Assembly (NCBI GenBank): GCA_964423615.1
Contig: CAYRFQ010000033.1
Span: 1-64,000, forward strand
Source: CAYRFQ01 sp964423615
Lineage (GTDB): Bacteria; Planctomycetota; Planctomycetia; Gemmatales; Gemmataceae
Direction of reading: 5' to 3'
DNA: 64,000 nucleotides
The notes below the pieces were generated by a model. The model saw nothing but the letters and a program-made list of their open reading frames with translations. It had not been told where the DNA came from and did not search any database. A program made the position numbers and the translations under genes. Shown here in pieces: positions 26,522 through 36,169 of the stretch. Each line of letters starts with the position of its first letter. Position 1 is the stretch's first letter.

Positions 26522-27063
26522 ATTTTAGCGAGTGTCGTTCTTCCATTTGCTTGTGACATGCGGGACTTTTTTCGAAACACGACCGCTTGTTCGTAGCTCA
26601 TAGACGGGGTGCATTGTGCGGTCCAACGGCACTGGCTGTCGTCAAAACCTCTATGTTCGTGGAAGTCGTCAAAACGAAATCCAAAATCCCATTCTTTCGA
26701 TCCAGGAACTTCTTGTTGGCTCGATTCCAGAAACGACAATGCAGATCTCTGAACACACACATCAGTTCGGTATCGAAAGTCAAGTCGTGAGGTTCTAGAA
26801 TACCAAGACGCACTGGTAACGACCAAACAACACCCCACGAATATTTAGAATGTCCGGCATGAAGGTTTGGAACTTACGACAGATACAGTAAAATATGGCC
26901 AACATCGGATACTCAAAGCTGCGACCTTCCCGTCTTGGTTGTGATCATCGTGGGTAACAACACATTGGCGGCATTTGGTAATCCGTCGACGGAAATCTCA
27001 TGCACGCATTCGGCTTTGTCCCGCAGGACTGCGGGTGCCGACCTTTAACGACATGGTAGAGCT
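26522..27063. other. 542-bp gap upstream of pgi
   Basis: A minus-strand frame (26494-26838) has no recognisable content and no plausible codon pattern. A nested hairpin lies at 27010-27041, just before pgi. Nothing else is seen. Confidence 0.5.
27010..27041 (+). other. Nested hairpin in the pgi leader
   Basis: CCCGCA (27020-27025) pairs with TGCGGG, and outer TCGGC (27010-27014) pairs with GCCGA (27037-27041). It ends 22 bp before the pgi start, so it would fold in the leader RNA. No known riboswitch is recognised. Confidence 0.45.
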
Positions 27064-28533
27064 ATGCAATTACCTGACGAGTCCATCTTGTATCAATATC
27101 CCGGATTGTTGGTCTCTCCTCTGGAAGAATGGACTCCGGCGGCAGAGTTCCGGGCCCAGCACTACCTGCACCCCAACGAACTACGCGACTTGATGCCAAG
27201 GTTGCTTCAAGTCCGTAGTCAGGTGGCCGCGGAGAGAGAACTCCGACAAGTGCCCGAGGAGATGCAGCCACTCGATTCGGGCTTTATCGATTTGCCCCAA
27301 AAATACCTCGACCAATTCCGGCGACAGGGGGACCAAAGTATTCTTGGAAAGGTCCTGCAGGAATCGACTCGACTTCGGGACCTTGCAGATAAGGTCGTCA
27401 TTCTAGGAATCGGCGGTTCTTACATGGGCGCCCGAGCCCTGTTCGAAGCTCTCCGCTCGAAGTATCACAACGAGTTACCGGCAGAGACTCGACTCAATGT
27501 TCCATGTATCTACTTCGCCGGAAACAACGTCGATAACGATGCGTTGCAAGAACTGCTCGACATGCTTCAAACAACCTGCGTCGAGCCAAATACTCGCGAA
27601 GAGCGGTGGGGGGCAATCGTCATCAGCAAGTCGGGAGGGACTCTCGAAACGGCCACAGCCCTGCGTGTCATTCGCAAGGAAATGGTCGATTACTACGGTC
27701 CCCAATCGGAACTCGTCAACTCCTTACTTGTTCCGATCACCGGGCCCTCCGGAAAACTACGCGATCTTTGCCGGGCCGAAGGGTACGCCGAGGACAACAT
27801 CTTCACGATTCCCGATGGAGTTGGTGGACGGTTCTCCGTTTTCACACCGGTCGGATTGTTGCCCGCTGCAGTGATGGGGCTCGACGTACGCGCTTTATTA
27901 CTCGGGGCAGCGGCCATGACTCGAAGGTTTCTCGAAGAACCGTTCGAGCAGAATCCCGTCCTGCAGTATGCGGCCGTGAACTATCTGATGCTGACCGAAC
28001 ACAACAAGCCCACCCGGGTTCTTTCGATCTGGTCGGACAAACTCGAGGCGATTGGCTTGTGGTACGACCAACTTCTTGCCGAGAGCTTAGGCAAACACAG
28101 TCAGGGACCGACCCCAATAACGACTCTCCAAACTCGCGACTTGCACTCCCGCGGACAGCAGCACCAAGAGGGAACTCGCGACAAGGTTATCAACAACCTA
28201 TTTGTCCGCACAACGAAGACTCCACCCATCAAGATCGGAATGGCCGACAACGACTCCGACACTCTCAATCAGTTCAGTCGAAAGACTTTACCGGAAATCA
28301 TGGATGCCGCCTTCCGCGGAACGAACATCGCTTACGACGACGTGGCTCGGCCAACTGCCGATCTGATTCTACCGACCCTTTCCGAACACACGATTGGTCA
28401 ATTGTTGCAAATGTTCATGTTGGCCACCGTCATCGAAGGGCGTTTGTTGAACATCAATCCCTACGGACAACCCGGCGTAGAGGCTTACAAACGCAACATG
28501 AAGGCCTTGTTGTCGGATGGCACGCCAGATTAG
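27064..28533 (+). CDS. pgi: Glucose-6-phosphate isomerase
   Basis: The enzyme interconverts glucose-6-phosphate and fructose-6-phosphate in glycolysis. The 489 residues show GIGGSYMGARAL (sugar-phosphate binding), VISKSGGTLETATALR, IPDGVGGRFSVFTPVG, SLGKHSQGPTP and a C-terminal GQPGVEAYK with the catalytic lysine region. Length matches bacterial Pgi of the shorter type. It stands alone on the plus strand, converging on the Idh-like gene. Confidence 0.95.
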   Translation: MQLPDESILYQYPGLLVSPLEEWTPAAEFRAQHYLHPNELRDLMPRLLQVRSQVAAERELRQVPEEMQPLDSGFIDLPQKYLDQFRRQGDQSILGKVLQESTRLRDLADKVVILGIGGSYMGARALFEALRSKYHNELPAETRLNVPCIYFAGNNVDNDALQELLDMLQTTCVEPNTREERWGAIVISKSGGTLETATALRVIRKEMVDYYGPQSELVNSLLVPITGPSGKLRDLCRAEGYAEDNIFTIPDGVGGRFSVFTPVGLLPAAVMGLDVRALLLGAAAMTRRFLEEPFEQNPVLQYAAVNYLMLTEHNKPTRVLSIWSDKLEAIGLWYDQLLAESLGKHSQGPTPITTLQTRDLHSRGQQHQEGTRDKVINNLFVRTTKTPPIKIGMADNDSDTLNQFSRKTLPEIMDAAFRGTNIAYDDVARPTADLILPTLSEHTIGQLLQMFMLATVIEGRLLNINPYGQPGVEAYKRNMKALLSDGTPD

Positions 28534-28599
28534 GATACCAACTGAAAAATGACGAGAATCGAAAGACTACACACAACGACCAAAACGAAGGGATAGGTG

Positions 28600-29955
28600 C
28601 TATTTGTGCTGTTCTTCGGTTGCGTCTTGTCGTGAGATTCTCTCTGGCCCTTGTCTTTCGACCATCGACCCTTGTTTCTTTGGCAATAACTCCGAGGAAG
28701 ACGGACCCGACGGATTGCTATCTCGCAAGAGATCCTCTGGTTTATGCGGTATGATCCAACGCAAGAATTGCAACGCCAAGAACAACCCCAACACGGGCAA
28801 AATGACCAAACCTAGGTTTGGCAACCAGACCGAAAGAATGAGCAATAGTATACTTATCCAAATGAGGGCACACCCCATCAGTGTCATGGTCCCCTTGAAG
28901 CTGGCTTCTTCGTTGTCCTCTTGATACTCCAGTTTACTGCTCCTTCGTCGTTCAACACTCCGCCTCGCCGCATCGTCGAGTTCCAAACACCTGATTTCGT
29001 CTTCCCACGAAAGGGTGCCGACCTTTGGTGCCAAGTCCGAGACCCGTTTGTCGGGATCGGGTATCGTTCCAGCATGTTGCTTTAGTGATTGCTCAAAGAC
29101 CTCGACCATCCGGGGCCACGGGTTCCAAGATTCCCAGTGCTCGGTTTGCCGAGTTCCATTCTCGTCGTTCCAGCTTAGACTGGCTGGCCCTGGCCAACCT
29201 TGGGGAAAGAGCAACTCCGCTTGGTCGAAGCGCAGCCGTGCGGTGATTCGCCACGACGCCTCGGGCTGATACGGCAAAAGGTTGTATTGGAAAAGCCCAC
29301 CTCGCTCGAACCGCCCACAGAGCAGTAGCGATTCCTCACCACGAATCCCCATATATGATGAGAATCCAGAAATTTCGGAAATTTCGCCCGCGAGCACGCG
29401 GAGCACGTCCCAACCAGGGATCCCTGGTTGATGCCCCAAAACGTCCAAGTTGTACAACGTTGACTCCGTCGATGTCCGTTCCATCTCAAGCAAGCTTGGA
29501 ATTGTCGGAAAGACTTCGACATCGGGTGGCGTGTGTTTCTTCCGGTCCGCTGCGATAAACGTGGCCAGTTTCTCGAATCCGGGATGAAAGGCTTCGGACA
29601 GGAGAGGTAACACCGCTTTGCCGGTGTCGGACAAGACGATTGCGGCTTCGTAAGCAGACAAGGGAGAATGATCGGCAGGGTGAACACACACGACATGCTT
29701 TTCGGATTGAAGGGCACGCCTCAGTTGGTTGGGCCGATCTCCAGCGCCCCCGGCTACTATGACTGCGTCGACCCCAAGTTCGGCAAGTGCTTCCTCCATG
29801 TCACCGACCCGGCGCACAGAGATTTCCCAACGTTTCAAATACTCGAGCCCAACGACAGAACCGGAGTATAAGACGAGTTGGTGGCGTTTCGACTCCACCA
29901 ATGCCCGTGCCATGTCGAGTCCGTCGGCGTGGTCTCCAAACAACGCAAATCTCAT
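28600..29955 (-). CDS. Gfo/Idh/MocA-like protein with C-terminal membrane helices
   Basis: From the ATG at 29955 the protein has 451 residues. The N-terminus resembles the NAD-binding half of Gfo/Idh/MocA proteins (RFALFGDHADGLDMARALV, later VDAVIVAGG), and a second domain of mixed fold follows to about 300. The last 120 residues add two hydrophobic helices (LMGCALIWISILLLILSVWL, LGLVILPVLGLFLALQFL) and a charged tail. A membrane tail on this family is unusual. The standard GGxGxxG nucleotide motif is degenerate, so it may not be an active oxidoreductase. Confidence 0.65.
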   Translation of the reverse strand: MRFALFGDHADGLDMARALVESKRHQLVLYSGSVVGLEYLKRWEISVRRVGDMEEALAELGVDAVIVAGGAGDRPNQLRRALQSEKHVVCVHPADHSPLSAYEAAIVLSDTGKAVLPLLSEAFHPGFEKLATFIAADRKKHTPPDVEVFPTIPSLLEMERTSTESTLYNLDVLGHQPGIPGWDVLRVLAGEISEISGFSSYMGIRGEESLLLCGRFERGGLFQYNLLPYQPEASWRITARLRFDQAELLFPQGWPGPASLSWNDENGTRQTEHWESWNPWPRMVEVFEQSLKQHAGTIPDPDKRVSDLAPKVGTLSWEDEIRCLELDDAARRSVERRRSSKLEYQEDNEEASFKGTMTLMGCALIWISILLLILSVWLPNLGLVILPVLGLFLALQFLRWIIPHKPEDLLRDSNPSGPSSSELLPKKQGSMVERQGPERISRQDATEEQHK

Positions 29956-30302
29956 ATCAAATCGGTCCCTGTGAGTTCGCTCGCACACGGTCTTTCACTT
30001 CGTGTCCTACCTGGTGCTATGCAACAGTTGGCTGCTCAACTCGACTTTCTACCGGTATTGTAGTGGACTCCGCCAAGGCCACCAGGAATTCCGCTCCTGT
30101 TTGCGCAGAGCGAATCGTACAATTGCTCCGAACTGTTCTCCAATTGCGAAAGGGGGAGGCACCTCAATGCGCTGCGGTTAATCGGAATTGAGAGAGGATG
30201 GATGAGATGAGATTCGAGAGTCCTCTTTTCCTGAAGAGTTTGTTCAAGCTGCGGTGAGGTAGCCTTAGGCCAATAAAAGCATTCGGTGGCGTCTCAATTA
30301 GC
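29956..30302. other. 347-bp gap, no recognised feature
   Basis: The gap lies between two minus-strand genes and should hold the promoter of the Idh-like gene. I see no hairpin, repeat or small frame worth naming. Confidence 0.5.
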
Positions 30303-31223
30303 TTAACGCTTGAGGCTCGAAAACGTCGCCTGGATGGCAAGAGGTAAACACTTACTATGGTCAAAGTCCTGGGATTCCGAATGTCCGATTTGTTCTTCCA
30401 GTGGCTTTTCGTGTCGCGTTGTTCGAATGACAAGCAATCGCTGGACCGGATAAACCGGATGGAGATGGACGAATGCCTCGCGTCCGAACGACCCTTCTTT
30501 CTCGAAAACGCCACCGATGAGTAAGTATTTGCCGGAGGCAAGATCGACTTCCCAACTCAAGTCCGGATGTTTTTGGCAAGGCCTTTCATAAACGAGCGAC
30601 CATCCCACTCGATTCTTGGCTGGACGTATATTTTTTTTCACGTCGCCGTAAATGACCTCGGGCGTTAACTTCAAACGCGTCTTGCCGTCCTCGGTAAGCG
30701 AGGCCACGACGGCCAAACGATATTGTCCATGATCGAGTTCGAACTTTTTGAGTTCTCCCCCTTCCAATACTTCATAGCGACACTTCGGCCGAAAGGCCCC
30801 AAGATAGAGATGATCTTCTTTGCCTACGGGAAGATAGAACGCACGGGGGTTAATACTGCACCGATCTGACGTCAACATCGTCTGCAATTTCGAGGGGACC
30901 GGACCGATGACTTGGCCAACACGAAGTCCATTCTCCTCCAGCAATTCCTTACGAATTCCGTCTCCTTCGATGGGCTCCTGGTGATGGTCCAACTCTGTTA
31001 CAAGATCATCCGTGTACTGCCAAACTTCGGTGTTCAAGTAGGGGTCGGCGACTCGGGTTTCGACCAAAGCTACTTCCAGACGCACGATGTTTTTGTAGCG
31101 TGCGATCGTCTGGCTATGCAGTCGTTGCTCCCACGAGCGGCGTGGCGTCTCCGGTGTGTGCTGGAGACATCCACCCACAAGGCAGAGGGTCAGACAGCCT
31201 AGCGTCGCTCCCCATTGCCGCAT
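30303..31223 (-). CDS. Hypothetical lipoprotein
   Basis: I chose the ATG at 31223 because AGGA lies 8 nt upstream and the resulting signal peptide ends in a lipobox, LCLVGGC (cysteine at about residue 19). The frame is open to 31265. The mature protein of about 290 residues has no motif I recognise. A middle region resembles beta-rich segments (LTPEVIYGDVKKN, WSLVYERP). It sits 312 bp after the TolC-like gene on the same strand, and may belong to the same envelope system. Confidence 0.7.
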   Translation of the reverse strand: MRQWGATLGCLTLCLVGGCLQHTPETPRRSWEQRLHSQTIARYKNIVRLEVALVETRVADPYLNTEVWQYTDDLVTELDHHQEPIEGDGIRKELLEENGLRVGQVIGPVPSKLQTMLTSDRCSINPRAFYLPVGKEDHLYLGAFRPKCRYEVLEGGELKKFELDHGQYRLAVVASLTEDGKTRLKLTPEVIYGDVKKNIRPAKNRVGWSLVYERPCQKHPDLSWEVDLASGKYLLIGGVFEKEGSFGREAFVHLHPVYPVQRLLVIRTTRHEKPLEEQIGHSESQDFDHSKCLPLAIQATFSSLKR

Positions 31224-31535
31224 GGCGGAAGTCCTCATTCCGATAACGCAGAGTGTTCTTTTCATGGGATTTGAGAACGTATACCGACATGAGCCTGTGC
31301 AATCAAGGTGGATTTTGTTGGCTGCGATCTGGATTTGGAATCGGAGTTACTCGCACGCTTACCAACGGCGGTTAGTGCTGACTGAGCGTTCAATGGATCG
31401 AGGTCATAGATATTGTCAGGAAGCGAAATTGGTAGCTTTTCGTTTTGGCATTGGGGTGTGAGAAGATGCACACCAACGAGGGCACACCAAAAGGGAAATG
31501 GTGTGCCAGCGATTTCACCCCCATGCAGTGTTGCC
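31224..31535. other. 312-bp gap with paired hairpins
   Basis: The stretch lies between the TolC-like gene stop and the lipoprotein start. Two adjacent hairpins lie at 31455-31507. The rest shows nothing. Confidence 0.5.
31455..31507 (-). terminator. Two adjacent hairpins downstream of the TolC-like gene
   Basis: GGCACACCA (31481-31489) pairs perfectly with TGGTGTGCC (31499-31507). Next to it GGTGTG (31455-31460) pairs with CACACC (31469-31474). The arms share the GGTGTG core, so the two hairpins could also pair with each other. Confidence 0.55.
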
Positions 31536-34500
31536 TTACGGAACCCGAGGCACAGCCATCCGGACGGGTTCTGGATGTAAGAATTGATTGGAGGAGACAC
31601 CAACCGTCTCTGGCTGCGAAGGAACGCGAGGAAAGTACGGCACCAAAACTGTATCCTCGGCCGGAGTCGGCGGCGGCAACGTTTCGGGCTTCTTCTGTTG
31701 TTTCTTCTCAGTCCCATTGCCGAGGTCACTCTCTTTCGGTTCCTCGGGTTCGCTCGGATCGGGATTCCAATTGGTCGTTTCGCCGGGTGGGACTTGTAGC
31801 AAGCGTTTAATCTTGTGCGAATGCCAAACATGTCGTGGCAGAACTCCGTAAGGTGGAACCATCGGCAGTTGGTAGCGGGGCTTGGGTTGATATTTCTCGT
31901 CGTAAAGTTTCTCCCAGAATCCATCCTCGTCGACGGTCAACAGTTCCAAATCCAGGAACAAGTCGATGCGGTTTTGGATATAACCGATGTGTTGGCTCGT
32001 GACGGCACTAAGGGCTGCCGTTTTGTCTTGTTGGGCTTCCAGGAAGTCACGGGCGGCAACACCTGGAATTCCCCGGTTCAATTGTTCAAGGGTACTCCGG
32101 ACTCGTTCGAACGCCAAGGCCGCACTCGACACTCCGATGCGGTATTGCTCAACGTCCAGGTCGAGGTCACGCAGGTCGTCTCGCACGGCCAACTTGATGT
32201 TATCTTCGAGTTCGATCTTTGCCCGCAACGCGGCCTGATAATTGATAAGGGCAAGGCGAAAGATGTTCCTTTGGGCCTTCCGGTTGAGCGGGGCGTCTAC
32301 TTCCAAGAAAAGTCGTGTCTCGAGGTTGTCGGCATTGAACGCGAAAGGCCGGTCTTTGATGGGATCAGTCCGGAATATCTGCGTCGCTCTCAAGTTCACA
32401 ATCGACTTCAGGTCGTCGGCGGCAAGTTTGATCTGTCGCCAAGCGTCAGCTTGCAATCCTCGCAAGTTCATCAAGTCGTAGCGCTGAGTCACGGCAGTCA
32501 ACATAGCGTCGTCGACTCCTATTTCCACGGCAGTCAAGCCGAACGGGTTCGCGTCGACGAACGTTTTAGCTTGCTTCAGTAAGAATTCCGACGTGGAGAG
32601 AGCTTTTTCGAATCGTTGCTCGGCCGTCAGTTTTTGTGTCGGTAGAAGTTTGGCTGTCGACTTGGCTAAAGTTTCGGCCTCGGCCAGTCGCTGATTGGCA
32701 GTCTTTAACAGCTCCGGTACTTTCTTGAATTCTCGAGCGTCGAACACGCGGTCAAACTGCTCCCCCAACTCCTTTAATCGTTCACCAAGGCTGACTTGCT
32801 GATTGCGGAACTTCGTGATCTTCTCGTCGTCGGCGTCGAGGAGTTCTGCCAAATCGAGCTGGCGGTCGATAAGGGTTCGGACCGATTCGATCAAGGTTAT
32901 TGTCCGGCCATAGAGCAACTCTGGTCTGGCCTTGTTTTGCGTGGCCAGAACGGCTCGATCGAACTTGACGCCCAACCGAGCATCTTCCAGAAGCATCTCG
33001 GCGAGCACTTGCTCGAGTTTCGTGTCCTTCGCTGCTTTTTGGCCTAATTGTTCGCGGGATAGCCGGCCACTAAGAAGTCGACGTGCCAGTTCGATCGAGT
33101 AATTCAAAAGAGTTGCTTGTTCACGTTCGAACTTCCCTTTGGCTCCTTGCTCGATGATCCGAAGGACTCGAGCGCGTTCTTTTTGCAAGATTCGTCCGGC
33201 CCGGCTGACCAATTCAGTTTCGATGGTCGTTTGGTCCCGGAGCGTAATTTCCTCCAGTTCCGTCAGGTCCAGGTTGATGGCAAGTTCGGGAGGAATACCA
33301 ATGGTTAATTTGAGACTGTCCAACAAGCTCTCCAGGTTGTTACACACGGCGATCAGCCTGTTCCGGCTCGCCAGAGCATTTTGTTCGATTTGGTCGACTT
33401 GTACCCGAGAGCGTGGACTCCCACCGAAGAGTTTCCCAGAAAGAAACTCGGCTTCTTGCTGGGCAAACGCGCGATAGTTGCTGAAATAGTTTTGCGATTC
33501 AATTTCGATGTTTCGGTATGTCGTCAGGAGGTTGTAGTATTGGAATGCCAGGTTTCGGAAAAACGTCTTGCGGAACCTGGCGTAGTCGCGAGCCGCATAC
33601 ACGACGTCGCGCTCGGTTTGGGTCAATGGTTCCAGGACGATGTCGCGTTGGAAGAGGCTCTGGGACGCGGTAAACAACCACTCGGAGGTTATGTCGGCGG
33701 CAAATCCTTCGGGACCATTAAACGTCAACACGACGCGGTTGGCGAACGCGGACAGGACGGTTCCACCGGTCGCTAATAGAGTGCTGCCGTTGAATGTGGT
33801 TGGGGTACTGAGCGTGTTCGTCTCGATCCCGCCAGTACGGTTGTGGATGTAATCAACGATCTGGCTATTCCCTAGCGGATCAAACTTGAGGGCAAATTGG
33901 AAACGCTCGAAACTCAGTGCCAACGCCACCGCATAGAGTATCTCTTTTTGAGTTTGGTACTCCCGGCTGTTGGTCAAGGCCAGTTTGACAATATCCTCCA
34001 GCGCAAGTCGCTGCGACTCATCACGGACGGGGTCAGGGAGTTCCTCTCCATAAGTTTCCTCGTACTCCTCGCGTGTCCTTTTGTACTCTTCGCGGATCGA
34101 CTCGAATTCAAACATGCGACGTCGGCATTTTTCAGGAATCGAATCCCATATACTCTCCGGGATCGGATTGATCTTCAATTCATCTTGCTTCTTCGGCTTG
34201 GAGGATTTTGGTGGTTTCTGTTCTTCCTGCTCGTCAGACTTCTGGATCACCGGTAAACTCTGAACGAACTCGGCTTGTGCACGATGCGTGACGAGCATGA
34301 CCGGCGGTTCCGAAGTTTCTTGGGGCAAGTCGGAGACCGACGTTCTCGCACGACTTGGAGCGGAGCCACGAACTCTGGAAGATTGGAGAGGTTCTGGTTT
34401 TGGAGGTTTCTGCCCAGTTTGTCCTTCCGCGTTTCCGTCGGTTTCTTTGGGCCGAAATCGCTGCGGGTCTCGCTCGGGTATCTCGGGCAACTCGAAGGCA

Positions 34501-34745
34501 TATAGCTGGGGAGCTGGGGTGGGCAGCATGGGATCGTCGATCGGTGTTGGGTCGAAGAACCGGGAGCCTGGTTGTGGGAAGATGTTAAAACTAGGTGATG
34601 GAGCCCAAGGTCGCCCAATAGTTTTCTCCTGGAGAATCCCATACGTCTCTCGATCGGCCCGAACGCGATAGTGGGTCCGCGAACAACCTGCGATCAAGAG
34701 TAGACCACAGATCACACCGATTCTGAGATAACCAGCATACGACAT
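31536..34745 (-). CDS. TolC-like outer membrane efflux lipoprotein (very long)
   Basis: The start at 34745 gives a signal peptide with lipobox LLLIAGCSRTHY. The protein is 1069 residues, roughly double a normal TolC. Residues 30-250 are proline- and charge-rich and of low complexity. From about 260 the sequence is long-helical and contains the usual TolC-type segments (LEDIVKLALTNSREYQTQKE, IVLEPLTQTERDVVYAARDY, YNLLTTYRNIEIES), duplicated to form a barrel-and-tunnel. The C-terminal 120 residues are proline-rich again. It should sit in the outer membrane. No inner-membrane pump gene is beside it. Confidence 0.82.
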   Translation of the reverse strand: MSYAGYLRIGVICGLLLIAGCSRTHYRVRADRETYGILQEKTIGRPWAPSPSFNIFPQPGSRFFDPTPIDDPMLPTPAPQLYAFELPEIPERDPQRFRPKETDGNAEGQTGQKPPKPEPLQSSRVRGSAPSRARTSVSDLPQETSEPPVMLVTHRAQAEFVQSLPVIQKSDEQEEQKPPKSSKPKKQDELKINPIPESIWDSIPEKCRRRMFEFESIREEYKRTREEYEETYGEELPDPVRDESQRLALEDIVKLALTNSREYQTQKEILYAVALALSFERFQFALKFDPLGNSQIVDYIHNRTGGIETNTLSTPTTFNGSTLLATGGTVLSAFANRVVLTFNGPEGFAADITSEWLFTASQSLFQRDIVLEPLTQTERDVVYAARDYARFRKTFFRNLAFQYYNLLTTYRNIEIESQNYFSNYRAFAQQEAEFLSGKLFGGSPRSRVQVDQIEQNALASRNRLIAVCNNLESLLDSLKLTIGIPPELAINLDLTELEEITLRDQTTIETELVSRAGRILQKERARVLRIIEQGAKGKFEREQATLLNYSIELARRLLSGRLSREQLGQKAAKDTKLEQVLAEMLLEDARLGVKFDRAVLATQNKARPELLYGRTITLIESVRTLIDRQLDLAELLDADDEKITKFRNQQVSLGERLKELGEQFDRVFDAREFKKVPELLKTANQRLAEAETLAKSTAKLLPTQKLTAEQRFEKALSTSEFLLKQAKTFVDANPFGLTAVEIGVDDAMLTAVTQRYDLMNLRGLQADAWRQIKLAADDLKSIVNLRATQIFRTDPIKDRPFAFNADNLETRLFLEVDAPLNRKAQRNIFRLALINYQAALRAKIELEDNIKLAVRDDLRDLDLDVEQYRIGVSSAALAFERVRSTLEQLNRGIPGVAARDFLEAQQDKTAALSAVTSQHIGYIQNRIDLFLDLELLTVDEDGFWEKLYDEKYQPKPRYQLPMVPPYGVLPRHVWHSHKIKRLLQVPPGETTNWNPDPSEPEEPKESDLGNGTEKKQQKKPETLPPPTPAEDTVLVPYFPRVPSQPETVGVSSNQFLHPEPVRMAVPRVP

Positions 34746-35027
34746 CAACACCACTCTACCTACCTTTGGAAAAGGCTTGGTGCGGAACGCGAAAACGGAC
34801 CCGATGGGGACATGGACAAAGCATGCCATTGCAATGAGTATTATCGGTAGACTTTGACAGGGTCTTCAGACGGATTGGAGATGCCAAAAAGTGAATCATC
34901 TCTCCATTGGTTAGGAACGGAACTAGCATGCACGACTGGTCATCCTGCAAAGAAGTGTCCGTCCGTGCTTTTCTCGACACCAGCTTGAAACAAATTCTGC
35001 CCGGTTGAGTTTCGTCTGCGTTTTACC

Positions 35028-35939
35028 TCAGTCACAGATGAATTGCTCTAGATATTTCTTGGCCTGTCGCAGGGCTCGCTTTCGACCATCGAGCGAATCT
35101 TCGAAGGCCCGGTCTTCGACTTCGATGCACACCGGGCCGTCATACCTGATGTCGCTGAGTGCCGAAAAGAACGGGCCCCACTTCACGTCGCCGTACCCAG
35201 GGATTTTGGGGGTGTTCCAGTCGAGTCCCATGACGCCCACTTCGTAGAGCTTCTCCTGATCGATCTTGGTGTCCTTGGCGTGGACGTGGTGGATGCGTTT
35301 GGCGAACTCCTTGATGCACCGGACGTAGTCGATCTGAAGCCAGACCAAGTGCGACGGGTCGAAGTTGAGGCCAAAGTTGTCGTTGCGGATTTCGTTGAAC
35401 ATCGCACGCCAAATGGCCGGAGACATCGCCAGGTTCTTTCCACCGGGCCATTCGTCCTTCGAAAAGAGCATTGGACAATTCTCGATGGCGAGATTGACTC
35501 CTTTGGATTCGGCCAAAGCAACGAGATCCGTGAAGATAGCTTTCATCAGCGGCCAGTTTTCTTCCACCGATTTGTGCCAGTCTCGACCGATGAACGTTGT
35601 CACCGTGTTGACACCGAGCGTCGGAGCCGTTTCGATCACTTTCCGTAGGTGCTCGACGGCGACCTTTTGTTGGTCCTCGTCGGGCGTCAGCGGGTTCGGA
35701 TAGTAACCGAGTGCTGAGAGGAAAACGCCGTTTCGTGCGGCGAGTTCCCTTATTTGCTCGGCTGAATCAGGCGTCAACGACGTTACGTCGATGTGAGTGA
35801 CCCCTGCATAGCGACGATCAGCTTTTCCAGGCGGCCAACACATGACTTCGACACATCGAAAACCTTCGTCGGAGGCGAAAGAGAGAACGTCCTCGAGACT
35901 AAGGTCGGCCAGAATAGCGCTAACGAATCCAAGTTGCAT
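35028..35939 (-). CDS. Sugar phosphate isomerase/epimerase (xylose isomerase-like TIM barrel)
   Basis: The 303-residue protein starts MQLGFVSAILADLSLEDVLSFA, with EVMCWPP in strand 2 and AIENCPM, NFDPSHLVWL, HVHAKDTKI and VCIEVED as metal- and substrate-binding strands of the xylose-isomerase-like barrel. GGAG lies 7 nt before the ATG. Planctomycetes hold many of these; exact substrates are generally unknown. It stands apart, with a family A and a family D repeat upstream. Confidence 0.88.
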   Translation of the reverse strand: MQLGFVSAILADLSLEDVLSFASDEGFRCVEVMCWPPGKADRRYAGVTHIDVTSLTPDSAEQIRELAARNGVFLSALGYYPNPLTPDEDQQKVAVEHLRKVIETAPTLGVNTVTTFIGRDWHKSVEENWPLMKAIFTDLVALAESKGVNLAIENCPMLFSKDEWPGGKNLAMSPAIWRAMFNEIRNDNFGLNFDPSHLVWLQIDYVRCIKEFAKRIHHVHAKDTKIDQEKLYEVGVMGLDWNTPKIPGYGDVKWGPFFSALSDIRYDGPVCIEVEDRAFEDSLDGRKRALRQAKKYLEQFICD

Positions 35940-36169
35940 GTTTTAACTCCGGGAATCATGGAGGCTCGCACATTCATGGTCCTGCCGAATCATTACGAAC
36001 AAGATTCGCGGTCATCGTTGTGCCTTTACAAAAGAGAGAAAAAGAGGAGGCCAGCTATTCCTTTTCCTACTCGAAGGCTACAGGCCAGATGCCTTCACTC
36101 GACAGCAAAAATTTTTCATTTTTTTTACTGCCTCGATCTCCTCCAGACCACGACCCCTCGACTTTCCAA

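Noticed and set aside
26494..26838. Minus-strand frame of 114 codons before mfnB
   Set aside because: No motif, odd composition, and it overlaps the mfnB start.
31815..32582. Plus-strand frame of 255 codons
   Set aside because: Antisense shadow of the TolC-like gene; no recognisable domain.
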